Notes under the pieces: generated by a model | What the model saw: only the letters and a program-made list of their open reading frames with translations | What the model was told of the DNA's origin: nothing | Database searches by the model: none | Source: Kluyvera cryocrescens NBRC 102467 | GTDB taxonomy: Bacteria; Pseudomonadota; Gammaproteobacteria; Enterobacterales; Enterobacteriaceae | DNA length: 39,262 nt | Assembly (NCBI RefSeq): GCF_001571285.1 | Contig: NZ_BCTM01000038.1 | Location: 1-39,262 of the forward strand | Direction: 5' to 3' | Made by a program: the position numbers and the translations under genes | Shown: positions 9,512 to 21,965 of the stretch, in pieces | Numbering within the stretch: position 1 is the stretch's first letter | Layout of the letters: every line of letters begins with the position of its first letter

Positions 9512-11046
9512 TAACGTAATCCCCGGCGATAATGGCTGATTAGACGCGCCAGCAGCGCGGTCAGCAAGAAAAAGATCATCGGTAGCAGCAGTTGCCACAG
9601 CGCCTGCGCGGCTAGCGTGGCCGTCGCGCCGCCGCTGCTTAAAGCCACGGCTTCCGTGGTCAGCGTGGGTACGCGTCCGCCGCCTAACCACTGGGTCGGC
9701 AGATATTGCGCGATGCTGACCGAAAAGCCTATCGCCAGCGCCGAAAGCAGTGGACGAATAATCAATGGACATTTTAGCTGTAAAAATATCCGTCCGCGTC
9801 CCCAGCCCAGGGTTTTGGCCAGTAGCGTCTGGCGCGGATCAATCTGTCGCCAGGCGGGACGCAGGACGAACAGCATCCACGGTACTACCCACAGTAAATG
9901 CCCCCACAGCACGGTGCTCAACATGCCATCAAGCCAACCGTATAACGCCAGCTGATATTGCCCGGCGGCAAGCGGAAGAGCGGGGAGTAATAGGGGTAAA
10001 TCTAACCAGCGCTGATGGCCCTGTGGCCCCCATTCCAGCCACAGCAGGCACACCGCCGCAGCAATCAGTGCTGACAGCAGTGCCAGCCATAGGCTGTTAT
10101 TAATGGTGTGCATCGCGGGAAGTGCCCCATGGGCCAGCCAGGCAAGAAAAACGACGCATAAAAGGCCACTTAGCGGCAGCATGAATCCCACGCATCTTCC
10201 CGGTAACGGGAGAAAACGTTGCCGTCTACGACCATCCGGATGAGGACGATAAAGACGCGAGGTGCGCCAAAGAATGGTGGTCACTACGGCGAGCACTAGC
10301 AGCAGCGCAAGCAGCAGCAGGCAGGCCAACGCACCTTTGGCCTGATCGTCCGCCTCGCCGGCGTTGAGCCATTGCCAGGCCAGTACCGCCAGCGTCGGCG
10401 GGTTGCCAGGCCCAATGATGATCGCAACATCAATCACCGACAGCGTCCAGGCGGTCGTTGCTAGCAGCGCCACGCCGAGCGAAGGCATCAGCGTGGGTAA
10501 AATAAGGTGGTGAAGACACTGCCCGCGACCGTAGCCAAGACTTTTAAACACCACCACCTGTTCCGCCAGTTGTCGCTCGCCGAGCAGCGCCCAGCATACC
10601 CAAAGCAAAAAACCGCTCTCTTTAACTGCCAGCACCAGACCAAGACCTATGCCATAGCGATCCTGCACAGGGTTTATTGCGGGTAGCAGGCGATAAAGCT
10701 CACCGCCTTCGGCAAAAAGCAGCAGGGCGCAGGTGGCGAAGGCGACGTGCGGAAGGGCTAATAGCCACGGCAGCCGAGAGGCAAGACGCTGCCAGCGGAC
10801 AGAGGGCCAAAGGGTGGCAATCACCAGCAGCGCCAGCAGCAGTGCGCCGCCTACGCCAATCAGCGTGGAAACCAGCGTGGCGAGAATGGCCTGGGGCAAC
10901 TGTGGATCAGCGAACAGCCGCAGCCAATGGGACAGTGACGATGCTGGCGACAGCAAAAGCCCTGCCGCCGGGATCAGGGGCAGATAGATAAGCAACATCA
11001 GGCCCCAGCTCAGGGCGATTAATGCGTACCGTAACGGCGCAGCCAT
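9511..11046 (-). CDS. ynjC: ABC transporter permease YnjC (fused two-domain)
   Basis: YnjC is a 511-residue inner-membrane permease with about twelve hydrophobic segments. Two binding-protein-dependent permease domains are joined in one chain, as in ThiP. EAA-type loops are visible in each half (KSLGYGRGQCLHHLILPTL and AKTLGWGRGRIFLQLKCPL). These contact the ATPase YnjD. ATG 11046 is preferred over GTG 11070: it gives the E. coli length and follows GGAG. The start lies inside ynjB (28-base overlap) and the stop overlaps ynjD by one base. Confidence 0.93.
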   Translation of the reverse strand: MAAPLRYALIALSWGLMLLIYLPLIPAAGLLLSPASSLSHWLRLFADPQLPQAILATLVSTLIGVGGALLLALLVIATLWPSVRWQRLASRLPWLLALPHVAFATCALLLFAEGGELYRLLPAINPVQDRYGIGLGLVLAVKESGFLLWVCWALLGERQLAEQVVVFKSLGYGRGQCLHHLILPTLMPSLGVALLATTAWTLSVIDVAIIIGPGNPPTLAVLAWQWLNAGEADDQAKGALACLLLLALLLVLAVVTTILWRTSRLYRPHPDGRRRQRFLPLPGRCVGFMLPLSGLLCVVFLAWLAHGALPAMHTINNSLWLALLSALIAAAVCLLWLEWGPQGHQRWLDLPLLLPALPLAAGQYQLALYGWLDGMLSTVLWGHLLWVVPWMLFVLRPAWRQIDPRQTLLAKTLGWGRGRIFLQLKCPLIIRPLLSALAIGFSVSIAQYLPTQWLGGGRVPTLTTEAVALSSGGATATLAAQALWQLLLPMIFFLLTALLARLISHYRRGLR

Positions 11047-12209
11047 TCCTGCTCCAGCACGTTGACCCACGCCGAGTGCGGTTCAGCCAGCACCGGCGGC
11101 GCATTTTCCGGAATACGCTGTTGGAGCACCTGTTGCTGTTGCGCATTGAGTTTACGGGCGTCCAGTACGCTTGGGTCTCCCCAAATAGCCGGATCGGCCT
11201 TACGCAGTTGGGCTTCCGGCGATAGCAGGAAATTGGCAACCACCTGGGCCCCCGCGCTGGCGGAGGCATTGGCTGGAATGGTGACAAAGTGAACGTTGCC
11301 GATCATGCCCTGCGTAAAACCAAAACTGTAGCTGTCTTTGGGGAGCTCCTCTTTCGCCACTTTCTGCTTGGCGTGCATGGGATTAAAGGTCAGCGACAGT
11401 CGCAGGGTACCGTTGGTTAACAGGGCGTCCATGCGTGCCGGAGAAGGCGGGAAATCTTTTCCCTGGCGCCACAATAACGGATGCAGGGTATCGAGATAGC
11501 GCCACAACGGCGCGGTGACGGCTGCGAACGTCTGTGCATCCGGCGGTTGCTTTAATGCGTCAGGCTCGCCTGTGAGGTTAATCAAGAGCTGTTCCAGCAG
11601 CGCAGTGCCGGTGAAATCCGGCGGGCGCGGATAGGTGACGGTGCCAGGATGCGCTTTCGCAAAATCCAGCAGTGCCTGTGGAGACGTTGGTGGCAGCGGC
11701 GTTTGCTGTAGGCGGGCGATAAAGGTCAACTGTGCGCTGCCCCACGGCGATTCAGCACCGTCGGTTGGCACAGAGAAATCTTCGCGCACTGGCTTGCGGG
11801 TATCGACATAGCGCCAGTTCGGTAACTGTTCCGCCCAGCCGGTGCGCAATAAGTTAGCTTCTTTTAGAGTGCGGAAGTTCTCGCCGTTGACCCACAGTAG
11901 ATCAACCGAACCGTGGGTTTTACGCCCGGCACGAGCTTCGGTCTGAATGCGTTTGACCGTATCGGCCGCATCGGCAATGTGCACGATACGCAGATCGACG
12001 GCATAATCGCGCTTCACTTCACCGCTCACCCAATCAAGATAGTGGTTCACCGCCTGATCGCCCCCCCAGGCATTAAACCAGACGGTCTGCCCCCTGGCCT
12101 CGCGTTGGGTCTGCTGCCAGCTATCGGCGTGGGCGGCGAGCGGCATCAGCATCGCCAGACTCAACAGGCCAATCTGCACGCGGCGTCGGGGCTCTCGGTG
12201 ATAACGCAT
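11019..12209 (-). CDS. ynjB: ABC transporter periplasmic binding protein YnjB
   Basis: YnjB is a 396-residue extracellular solute-binding protein. It has an N-terminal signal peptide (hydrophobic core IGLLSLAMLMPLAAHA after RREPRRR-like basic residues, cut near AHA/DS). The mature part has the type 2 periplasmic-binding layout (VDLLWVNGENF, PYPRPPDFTG-like central segment). It should capture the unknown ligand of YnjC/YnjD. The start ATG shares one base with the preceding ydjZ stop (TGATG), which supports an operon and this start over upstream in-frame codons. The ligand cannot be read from sequence; thiamine- or iron-like cargoes are only family analogies. Confidence 0.92.
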   Translation of the reverse strand: MRYHREPRRRVQIGLLSLAMLMPLAAHADSWQQTQREARGQTVWFNAWGGDQAVNHYLDWVSGEVKRDYAVDLRIVHIADAADTVKRIQTEARAGRKTHGSVDLLWVNGENFRTLKEANLLRTGWAEQLPNWRYVDTRKPVREDFSVPTDGAESPWGSAQLTFIARLQQTPLPPTSPQALLDFAKAHPGTVTYPRPPDFTGTALLEQLLINLTGEPDALKQPPDAQTFAAVTAPLWRYLDTLHPLLWRQGKDFPPSPARMDALLTNGTLRLSLTFNPMHAKQKVAKEELPKDSYSFGFTQGMIGNVHFVTIPANASASAGAQVVANFLLSPEAQLRKADPAIWGDPSVLDARKLNAQQQQVLQQRIPENAPPVLAEPHSAWVNVLEQEWLRRYGTH

Positions 12210-12913
12210 CAGCAATTCCTCTTGTGTTTTTCCTGATAGAAGGTCTTCGCAGCCACTATCACAATAGTCAACGCGAACAGAATCAATAGCCCACTGACAA
12301 ACCAAAAGATGCCGCCGGTCAGCATACTGCCAACCCATGAATAGACGATGGTGGCGGGAAGCTGGCCGAGGCCGGTGGCGAGCATAAAGTGGCGAAAGCG
12401 TAGTGAAGTTAACCCGGCGGCATAGCTGACCGGGTCGAACGGCACGAAGGGCAGTAATCGGCAGACCAGGATGGTGTGTTTGCCGTAGCGTTCAAAAAAT
12501 CCATCCATGCCGTTGAGCACCGTTTTACCGGTGAGCTTTTCTACCACGTCGCGACCCAGGATTCGGGCAATATAAAAACAGAGCGCTGCGCCTACCATGG
12601 CGCTGCTCCACGACAGCAACCCGCCCCAAAAAGCACCAAACAGCGAGGCATTGGCGAATGTAATCAGAAATGCCGGTAGGGGGGCGACAATGGCCTGGAA
12701 AATCATCAGCAGGAAGGAAACGACTGCTGCCAGTGAACCATAGGATTGGATAAAACGTTCAACGCCGTGCTGATCGACGGCCATGAATGCGCTGACGCTA
12801 TGGTCAATAAAGGTCGTCACCGGCGGAATAAACCGCCAGGCAAGTAGCAGCGCGAGGGCCGCGATGGCGATCAGTGCGCGAAAATACCAGACGGTGCGAT
12901 TGTTTGCTGCCAT
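12209..12913 (-). CDS. ydjZ: TVP38/TMEM64 (VTT/DedA-like) membrane protein YdjZ
   Basis: A 234-residue inner-membrane protein of the TVP38/TMEM64 family (VTT domain), with about five hydrophobic segments. The conserved core LLPFVPFDPVSYAAGLT is followed by a long re-entrant-like hydrophobic stretch. The molecular role in E. coli is unknown; distant DedA relatives handle lipid carriers or ion balance. AAGGAG precedes the start, which shares one base with the ydjX stop (TAATG). In E. coli ydjY lies between ydjX and ydjZ; here it is absent and the two TVP38 paralogues are directly joined. Confidence 0.9.
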   Translation of the reverse strand: MAANNRTVWYFRALIAIAALALLLAWRFIPPVTTFIDHSVSAFMAVDQHGVERFIQSYGSLAAVVSFLLMIFQAIVAPLPAFLITFANASLFGAFWGGLLSWSSAMVGAALCFYIARILGRDVVEKLTGKTVLNGMDGFFERYGKHTILVCRLLPFVPFDPVSYAAGLTSLRFRHFMLATGLGQLPATIVYSWVGSMLTGGIFWFVSGLLILFALTIVIVAAKTFYQEKHKRNC

Positions 12914-13609
12914 TAGATCTCCTTCGTCGGCAGTTCAACCCGTTTTCGTCGGGCATATCCTTTTGCGGTTTGCACCAGCGCAAACAGCACCACGCCGGCG
13001 AGGCTGAGCTTGAGGACAAATGGCAGGGTGATCCCTTGTGCCACCAGTTCACTCGCCATATAGGTATAGATAAAAATACCGGGCAGCGTGGTGAGGGCCG
13101 AAATCAGCGTATATCGCCAAAACGGGATCGCCGTCAATCCGTAGGCATAGTTTTGAATATTATAGGGAAACAGTGGGATCAGTCGGGTGAGGATCAGAAA
13201 ATCGGTGCCGCTACGGGTCATGCCGCGCTCAATCGCCTGAAAGGTGGCGGTATGGCCCACATATTTCAGTAGCAGCGTGCGGCCGAGCCAGCGAGCAAGT
13301 AAAAAAGAGAGTGCGGAGGCCAGCGTCGCGGCAACCAGCGATAGCAGCGTCCCCAGCCAAGGACCAAAGACCATTCCACCCGCCAGCACCAGCACGCTGC
13401 CGGGCATCAGGCAGACCGTGGCAACGATAAACAAGGTGATATAAATAACGTAACCCAGCGTGCCGCTTTGCCCGATGAGCTGCTGTAGATGACGAAAATT
13501 AGTGATCAGATCGCTAAGACCGAAGCGGTGAATGCCGATGGCAAACAGGCTGATAACAGCGACAATCAGCAGGAGCTTAGTGGCTGCGCAATAGCGACTT
13601 CTTTTGCAT
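12913..13609 (-). CDS. ydjX: TVP38/TMEM64 membrane protein YdjX, apparent 5' frameshift
   Basis: The body of this gene encodes a YdjX-type TVP38/TMEM64 membrane protein, with family block FGPWLGTLLSLVAATLAS and LTRLIPLFPYNIQNYAYGLT. The homologous frame runs back to about codon 2 (ATKLLLIVAVISLFAIG matches the E. coli N-terminal segment) but holds no ATG or GTG, and its first TTG is 13434, deep in the protein. The only well-placed start is ATG 13609, six bases after AGGAGG, and it lies one frame off: it reads MQKKSLLRSH and stops. Removing one A from the AAAA run four bases after the ATG would join ATG to the homologous frame and give about 231 residues (E. coli 236). So it is either a frameshift mutation, a sequencing error, or rare slippage. 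Confidence 0.8.
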
Positions 13610-13736
13610 GGGGGTCCTCCTGCCGGGAAGAAAAAGAGTGCGCGACGTTATTATAACTTCGCGACTACAGCAAGAGCTTAGCGCTGATTTATTGATATTG
13701 CTCAGAATTACCCCGCCACTGCGGGCGGTAGAACCC

Positions 13737-13765
13737 TCGCCCGGCATTGAACTAACGCCGGGCGA
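13737..13765. repeat. Hairpin after xthA
   Basis: TCGCCCGGC (13737-13745) and GCCGGGCGA (13757-13765) are perfect 9-bp arms around an 11-base loop, just beyond the xthA stop. There is no T-run after it on the minus strand, so it is probably a 3' stabilising or processing hairpin, or a REP-like element, rather than a strict terminator. Confidence 0.5.
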
Positions 13766-13775
13766 TGAGCCGAAC

Positions 13776-14579
13776 TTACTTGAAGGTCGCCCAAACCGGC
13801 GCATGATCCGACGGTTTTTCCATCCCGCGAATTTCATAATCGATGCCGGTTTCGATGCAGCGTGCTGCCAGCGGTTGGCTGGCTAACAGCAGATCTATGC
13901 GCAGCCCGCGGTTATCATCGAAACCTTTGGAGCGGTAGTCAAACCACGAGAAGCGATCGTTCGTTTCTGGGTTCGCGTTGCGGAAGGTGTCAACCAGACC
14001 CCAGCCCAGCAGACGCTGCATCCACTCACGCTCTTCCGGCAGGAACGAACATTTACCGGTACGCAGCCAACGCTTACGGTTCTCTTCACCAATACCGATA
14101 TCCAGATCGGTTGGGCTGATATTCATATCACCCATGATCAGTACCGGATTGTCTTTGTTCAGGCGGGTTTCCAGATAGTCCTGCAAATCCTGATAAAACT
14201 TGGTCTTGGCCGGGAATTTGGTTTCATGATCGCGGCTTTCACCCTGCGGGAAATAGCCGTTAATGACCGTCACGTTGCCAAACTCAGAAGGGACCTCGGC
14301 AATGATGATGCGGCGCTGTGCGTCTTCATCATCGGTCGGGAAGCCACGATGTACCGCGATAGGCTCTGCTTTAGTCAGGATCGCAACGCCGTAATGGCCT
14401 TTTTGCCCGTGGTAGAAAATGTGGTAACCGAGCTTTGCGACCTCTTCAAGAGGGAACATATCGTCGTGTACCTTCGTCTCCTGCAGGCCAATCACATCAG
14501 GCTGATGCTTTTCAACAATGGCTTGCAGTTGATGAGGGCGGGCACGCAGGCCGTTGATATTGAAGGAGACAAATTTCAT
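13776..14579 (-). CDS. xthA: Exodeoxyribonuclease III (AP endonuclease VI)
   Basis: XthA cuts DNA 5' of abasic sites, removes 3'-blocking groups and degrades double-stranded DNA 3' to 5', acting in base-excision repair and peroxide defence. The 267-residue protein has all catalytic residues at E. coli positions: Asn7, Glu34, Tyr109, Asp151, Asn153, Asp229, Asp258 and His259. ATG 14579 gives [11 protein letters not shown] as in E. coli; an upstream GTG at 14591 would add four residues. It is divergent from astC across about 450 bases of regulatory DNA. Confidence 0.97.
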   Translation of the reverse strand: MKFVSFNINGLRARPHQLQAIVEKHQPDVIGLQETKVHDDMFPLEEVAKLGYHIFYHGQKGHYGVAILTKAEPIAVHRGFPTDDEDAQRRIIIAEVPSEFGNVTVINGYFPQGESRDHETKFPAKTKFYQDLQDYLETRLNKDNPVLIMGDMNISPTDLDIGIGEENRKRWLRTGKCSFLPEEREWMQRLLGWGLVDTFRNANPETNDRFSWFDYRSKGFDDNRGLRIDLLLASQPLAARCIETGIDYEIRGMEKPSDHAPVWATFK

Positions 14580-14704
14580 AGTCGTTGCCACTTTGCGGGA
14601 GGAATTGTGACGGGATAGTAGCAGAATTTAGATTGTCTCGCTGCTCTTGTGCGGTGGTATGGCCAATTTCTTTTATCGTTGCTGCCATGTTGCTGAGCAA
14701 GAAA

Positions 14705-14721
14705 TGCACCAGTTTTGGGCG
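14705..14721 (+). promoter_or_regulatory. Candidate NtrC enhancer site for the ast operon
   Basis: TGCACCAGTTTTGGGCG has a perfect NtrC left half (TGCACCA) and a partial right half (4 of 7 matches to TGGTGCA). It lies about 260 bases upstream of the predicted sigma-54 start of astC, a normal distance for an enhancer. The family knowledge is that E. coli ast expression needs NtrC; the site call itself is inference. Confidence 0.4.
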
Positions 14722-14856
14722 AACTGCGCCGTAATGAGGCGTAAATCTACGATAAATTTCGCAGTCGATCACAAATCCAGAACGATATTTTGCAGATGCA
14801 TAATATTTCTTAATTTTGCCCTGAATAGTCTCTTGATGTTACTGATATTCACTTTA

Positions 14857-14875
14857 TATGCACTTTGTGTGCATA
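14857..14875. promoter_or_regulatory. Perfect 19-bp palindrome upstream of astC
   Basis: TATGCACTTTGTGTGCATA has perfect 7-bp arms (TATGCAC/GTGCATA) around five bases. It sits 65-80 bases before the sigma-54 -24 element, where an activator could bind. It resembles NtrC half-sites (TGCAC/GTGCA), but their spacing is 5 instead of the usual 7 bases, so another regulator, such as ArgR or an unknown one, is possible. Confidence 0.5.
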
Positions 14876-14939
14876 AGTGGCTTCTGTAACTTATTGATAC
14901 TTCGCTACCAACCCACGTTTATGCATTTTTAGCTCTCGC

Positions 14940-14955
14940 TGGCACGAACCGTGCA
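14940..14955 (+). promoter_or_regulatory. Sigma-54 promoter of astCADBE
   Basis: TGGCACGAACCGTGCA fits the -24/-12 sigma-54 consensus: GG at 14941-14942 and GC at 14953-14954 with the required 10-base gap. Transcription should start near 14966, about 60 bases before astC. It agrees with known nitrogen-limitation control of the ast operon. Confidence 0.8.
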
Positions 14956-15027
14956 ATCTACATTTAAGGGGAAATAACCATAATCATTAACATAAATTAA
15001 ACCATTTATTTACTTATCGAGGTCGCT

Positions 15028-16244
15028 ATGTCTCAGTCAATCAGCCGTCAAAATTTTGATCAGTGGATGATGCCGGTTTACGCCCCGGCTCAGTTTATTC
15101 CTGTACGCGGTGAGGGGGCATGGTTGTGGGATCAAGAGGGAAAAGGCTATATCGATTTTGCCGGTGGTATTGCCGTGAATGCGCTGGGACACGCCCATCC
15201 GGCGATGCTCCGCGCGTTGACCGAGCAGGCCAGTAAGTTCTGGCATACCGGGAATGGCTATACCAATGAACCCGCGCTGCGGCTGGCTAAACAGCTGATC
15301 GACGCCACCTTCGCCGATCGCGTTTTTTTCTGTAACTCCGGCGCGGAAGCTAACGAAGCCGCGCTGAAAACGGCGCGTAAATATGCCCACGATCGCTTTG
15401 GCGAACATAAAACCGGCATTGTGGCATTCAAAAATGCCTTTCATGGCCGCACGCTGTTTACCGTCACGGCAGGGGGGCAACCGGCTTATTCGCAGGATTT
15501 TGCGCCGCTGCCGCCGGATATCCGTCATGGCGTTTACAACGATATCGAGTCAGCCCGCGTATTGATTGACGACAACACCTGCGCGGTGATCGTCGAGCCG
15601 ATTCAAGGGGAAGGCGGGGTTGTCCCTGCGACGCAGGCATTCCTGCGCGAACTGCGTGAACTGTGCGATCGCCACCATGCGGCGCTGATTTTTGATGAAG
15701 TGCAAACCGGCGTTGGACGCACCGGTGAACTGTACGCCTATCAGCACTATGGCATTACGCCGGATCTGCTCTCCACCGCCAAAGCGCTGGGCGGCGGGTT
15801 CCCAATCGGTGCGCTGCTGGCGCGTGAAGAGATGGCCAGCGTAATGACGGTGGGGACTCACGGTACGACTTACGGCGGCAACCCGCTGGCTTGCGCCGTA
15901 GCGGGTGAAGTGCTGTCGATAATCAACACGCCGCAGGTTTTGAACGGGGTGAAACAGCGCGAACAGTGGTTTAAAGAGCGCCTTCAGGCAATCAATACCC
16001 GTTTTGGTCTATTTAAAGAGATTCGCGGCGTAGGCTTGTTGATCGGCTGCGCCTTGCGTGATGAGTACGCCGGTAAGGCTAAGCAGATAAGCCTGCTGGC
16101 CGCGGAAGAAGGGCTGATGGTCCTGATTGCGGGCGTGAATGTTGTTCGCTTCGCACCGGCGCTTATCGTTAATGAAGAGGATGTGACGCTGGGTCTCAAC
16201 CGCTTCGAAGCCGCCTGTGAACGCTTTATTGCGGAGACATCATC

Positions 16245-16248
<4 letters not shown>
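15028..16248 (+). CDS. astC: Succinylornithine transaminase
   Basis: AstC transfers the amino group of N2-succinylornithine to 2-oxoglutarate, the third step of the arginine succinyltransferase pathway; it also overlaps in activity with acetylornithine transaminase. The 406-residue class III PLP aminotransferase has the PLP lysine at 252 ([11 protein letters not shown]) and the cofactor Asp in [11 protein letters not shown] (about 223). GAGGT (15019-15023) precedes the start. It is the first gene of astCADBE, overlapping astA by four bases (ATGA). The sigma-54 promoter upstream implies expression under nitrogen limitation. Confidence 0.97.
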
Positions 16249-20076
<3,828 letters not shown>

Positions 20077-20085
20077 GGAGAACAG

Positions 20086-21063
20086 ATGAAACAGTTTCTG
20101 GCATTGACGCTGGCGGGGCGATTACCGCCCCAGCCTGAAGGCGATAGCGAACATTTCCACTGGGAATGGCGCGAGGCCGGGGTGTTGCAGTTAACACCAC
20201 ATCAGCCCTGCTCGCAGGCGATGGTGCTGTCGGCAGGGATCCACGGCAACGAAACAGCGCCGGTGGAAATAGTGGAGAACTTGCTCAATGCGTTGATAAG
20301 CGGACGGCAGGCGCTGCACTGGCATTTGCTGGTGGTGCTGGGCAACCCGCCGGCGATGCGCGACAACAAGCGTTATCTGCACAGCGATCTCAATCGCATG
20401 TTTGGCGCGCGCTGGCGGCATTTCCCGGTAAGCGATGAAACGATACGCGCAGCCAGTCTTGAGCAAACCGTGGCAGCGTTTTATCAGCGCTGCCCGGCGG
20501 ACGTGCGCTGGCATCTTGATATGCATACCGCGATTCGCGGCTCTCATCATCAGCGCTTTGGCGTGTTGCCCGCGCGGGAAACACCGTGGGATCCGCAGTT
20601 CTTAAGCTGGCTTGGCTCGGCCGGGCTACAGGCGCTGGTGTTTCATCAGGCGCCGGGAGGAACGTTCAGCCATTTTACCTGCGAATCCTTTGACGCACAG
20701 GCCTGCACGCTGGAGTTAGGTAAAGCCCGACCATTTGGACAAAATGATTTGACGCAGTTTGCGCTGGTGGAACGCCAGCTCGCGAATCTGCTGGCGGGAG
20801 AGTTTGGCGGCGGTTCGACCGCTGAGCCTTTGCACTATCGGGTAGTGCAGCAGATCACCCGACGCAGCGCTGATTTTCGCCTCTACATGTCACCTCAGAC
20901 GCTGAACTTTACGCCGTTTGCCAAAGGGACGCTGCTGGCGGAAGACGGAGACCTCCGCTACGTGGTGTCGTCTCCCTGCGAGTACGTCCTGTTCCCGAAT
21001 CCAGATGTCGCGTTAGGGCTGCGGGCCGGACTAATGCTTGAACGCTGTCCGCCCGTAAATTAA
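20086..21063 (+). CDS. astE: Succinylglutamate desuccinylase
   Basis: AstE is the zinc hydrolase that splits succinylglutamate into succinate and glutamate, the last step of the pathway. The 325-residue protein (E. coli 322) has the zinc ligands His53 and Glu56 (GIHGNETAP) and His147 (DMHTAIRG), and the catalytic Glu210 (TLELGKA). AAGGAG precedes the start. A terminator follows within 30 bases, which marks the end of the operon. Confidence 0.97.
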   Translation: MKQFLALTLAGRLPPQPEGDSEHFHWEWREAGVLQLTPHQPCSQAMVLSAGIHGNETAPVEIVENLLNALISGRQALHWHLLVVLGNPPAMRDNKRYLHSDLNRMFGARWRHFPVSDETIRAASLEQTVAAFYQRCPADVRWHLDMHTAIRGSHHQRFGVLPARETPWDPQFLSWLGSAGLQALVFHQAPGGTFSHFTCESFDAQACTLELGKARPFGQNDLTQFALVERQLANLLAGEFGGGSTAEPLHYRVVQQITRRSADFRLYMSPQTLNFTPFAKGTLLAEDGDLRYVVSSPCEYVLFPNPDVALGLRAGLMLERCPPVN

Positions 21064-21071
21064 TAAATCTT

Positions 21072-21100
21072 GCCGCTTCGCACAGCGCAGCGGCCTTTAT
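21072..21100 (+). terminator. Terminator of astCADBE
   Basis: GCCGCT (21072-21077) pairs with AGCGGC (21089-21094), followed by a T-rich stretch (CTTTATTT). It lies eight bases after the astE stop. Confidence 0.65.
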
Positions 21101-21382
21101 TTATTCTTATTTTCGCTATTGCAGATTATTCCTGGATAATTGCTTTATTAATAATCTGCCGTGCTTTATACTTCTACAAAATCTCTTCTTAATCATGATG
21201 TTGAATATTTTCGTTTCAACTCTCCACAGTTTATCCTCAATTTCTTCATAATTGGTTGGAAATCGTTTTTTACACTTTCATTGTTTTACGCAGGCTCTGA
21301 TTAATTGACGATAAACCCCGTAAAGTTAATCTCGTCAACACGGCAATGCGCCGTCAGAATAATTGAAAGTAAGGACCCGATA
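21101..21382 (+). promoter_or_regulatory. AT-rich upstream region of spy
   Basis: No gene is seen in the roughly 320 bases between astE and spy. Near the gene, ATAAA (21311-21315), CCCC and GTAAA (21320-21324) resemble a CpxR-type direct repeat, but the gap is 4 rather than the usual 5 bases. Spy is known to be induced by Cpx and Bae, so the site is plausible but weak. The -10 element cannot be fixed with confidence. Confidence 0.35.
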
Positions 21383-21883
21383 ATGAAAAAATTAACTGCT
21401 CTGTTTGTTGCCTCTACGCTGGCTCTGGGTGCTGCTAACCTGGCTCACGCTGCGGACACCACCTCGACCACCGCCGACGCGGGTCAGCCGAACGCTAAGA
21501 TGATGAATCATCACAAAGGTAAAATGGGCCCACGCCATGACATGATGTTCCAGGGGCTGAACCTGACCGACGCGCAAAAACAGCAGATGCGCGACATTAT
21601 GAAAGAGGGCCGCGAACACAACAAACGTCCACCGCAGGATGAGATGCGTGCGATGCATAACCTGATCGCCAGCGACAGCTTCGATAAAGCGAAAGCCGAA
21701 GCGCAGATCGCCAAAATGGAAGAACAGCATAAAGGCATGATGTTGTCTCGTCTGGAAACCCAGAACAAGATTTACAACATCTTAACCCCAGAACAGAAAA
21801 AACAGTTTAATGCGAATTTTGAGAAGCGTCTGACAGAACACAAAGCGCCAGCAGGTAAAATGCCTCCTGCGCCTGCCGAATAA
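21383..21883 (+). CDS. spy: Periplasmic ATP-independent chaperone Spy
   Basis: Spy holds and helps refold unfolded proteins in the periplasm during envelope stress, without ATP. The precursor is 166 residues with a signal peptide ending LAHA/ADT (residues 1-23). Two LTxxQ motifs (LTDAQKQQM and LTPEQKKQF) mark the helical cradle dimer of the CpxP/Spy family. ATG 21383 is chosen because it starts the signal peptide (MKKLTALFVAST as in E. coli); an upstream in-frame start would mask it. A very strong terminator separates it from convergent nadE. Confidence 0.96.
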   Translation: MKKLTALFVASTLALGAANLAHAADTTSTTADAGQPNAKMMNHHKGKMGPRHDMMFQGLNLTDAQKQQMRDIMKEGREHNKRPPQDEMRAMHNLIASDSFDKAKAEAQIAKMEEQHKGMMLSRLETQNKIYNILTPEQKKQFNANFEKRLTEHKAPAGKMPPAPAE

Positions 21884-21906
21884 GTTTAGCGGCACACTGT
21901 CTTAAG

Positions 21907-21960
21907 ACCGCCGGACTTGCCCATAAATACCAACAGGTTATGGGCAGGTCCGGCGGTTTT
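21907..21960 (+). terminator. Strong terminator between spy and nadE
   Basis: Twenty bases (21907-21926) pair with 21938-21957 with one G-U wobble, leaving an 11-base loop, followed by TTTT. It ends spy and may also serve convergent nadE. Confidence 0.85.
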
Positions 21961-21965
21961 CTTCT

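Noticed and set aside
8879-9772. Longer 297-residue form of YnjD
   Set aside because: The extra N-terminus is read inside ynjC in another frame, is Arg-rich and not conserved; the TAATG junction gives the right start.
14940-14955. Reading the TGGCAC-N-GTGCA element as an NtrC site
   Set aside because: The GG/GC spacing of exactly 10 bases and the position before astC fit a sigma-54 core promoter better.
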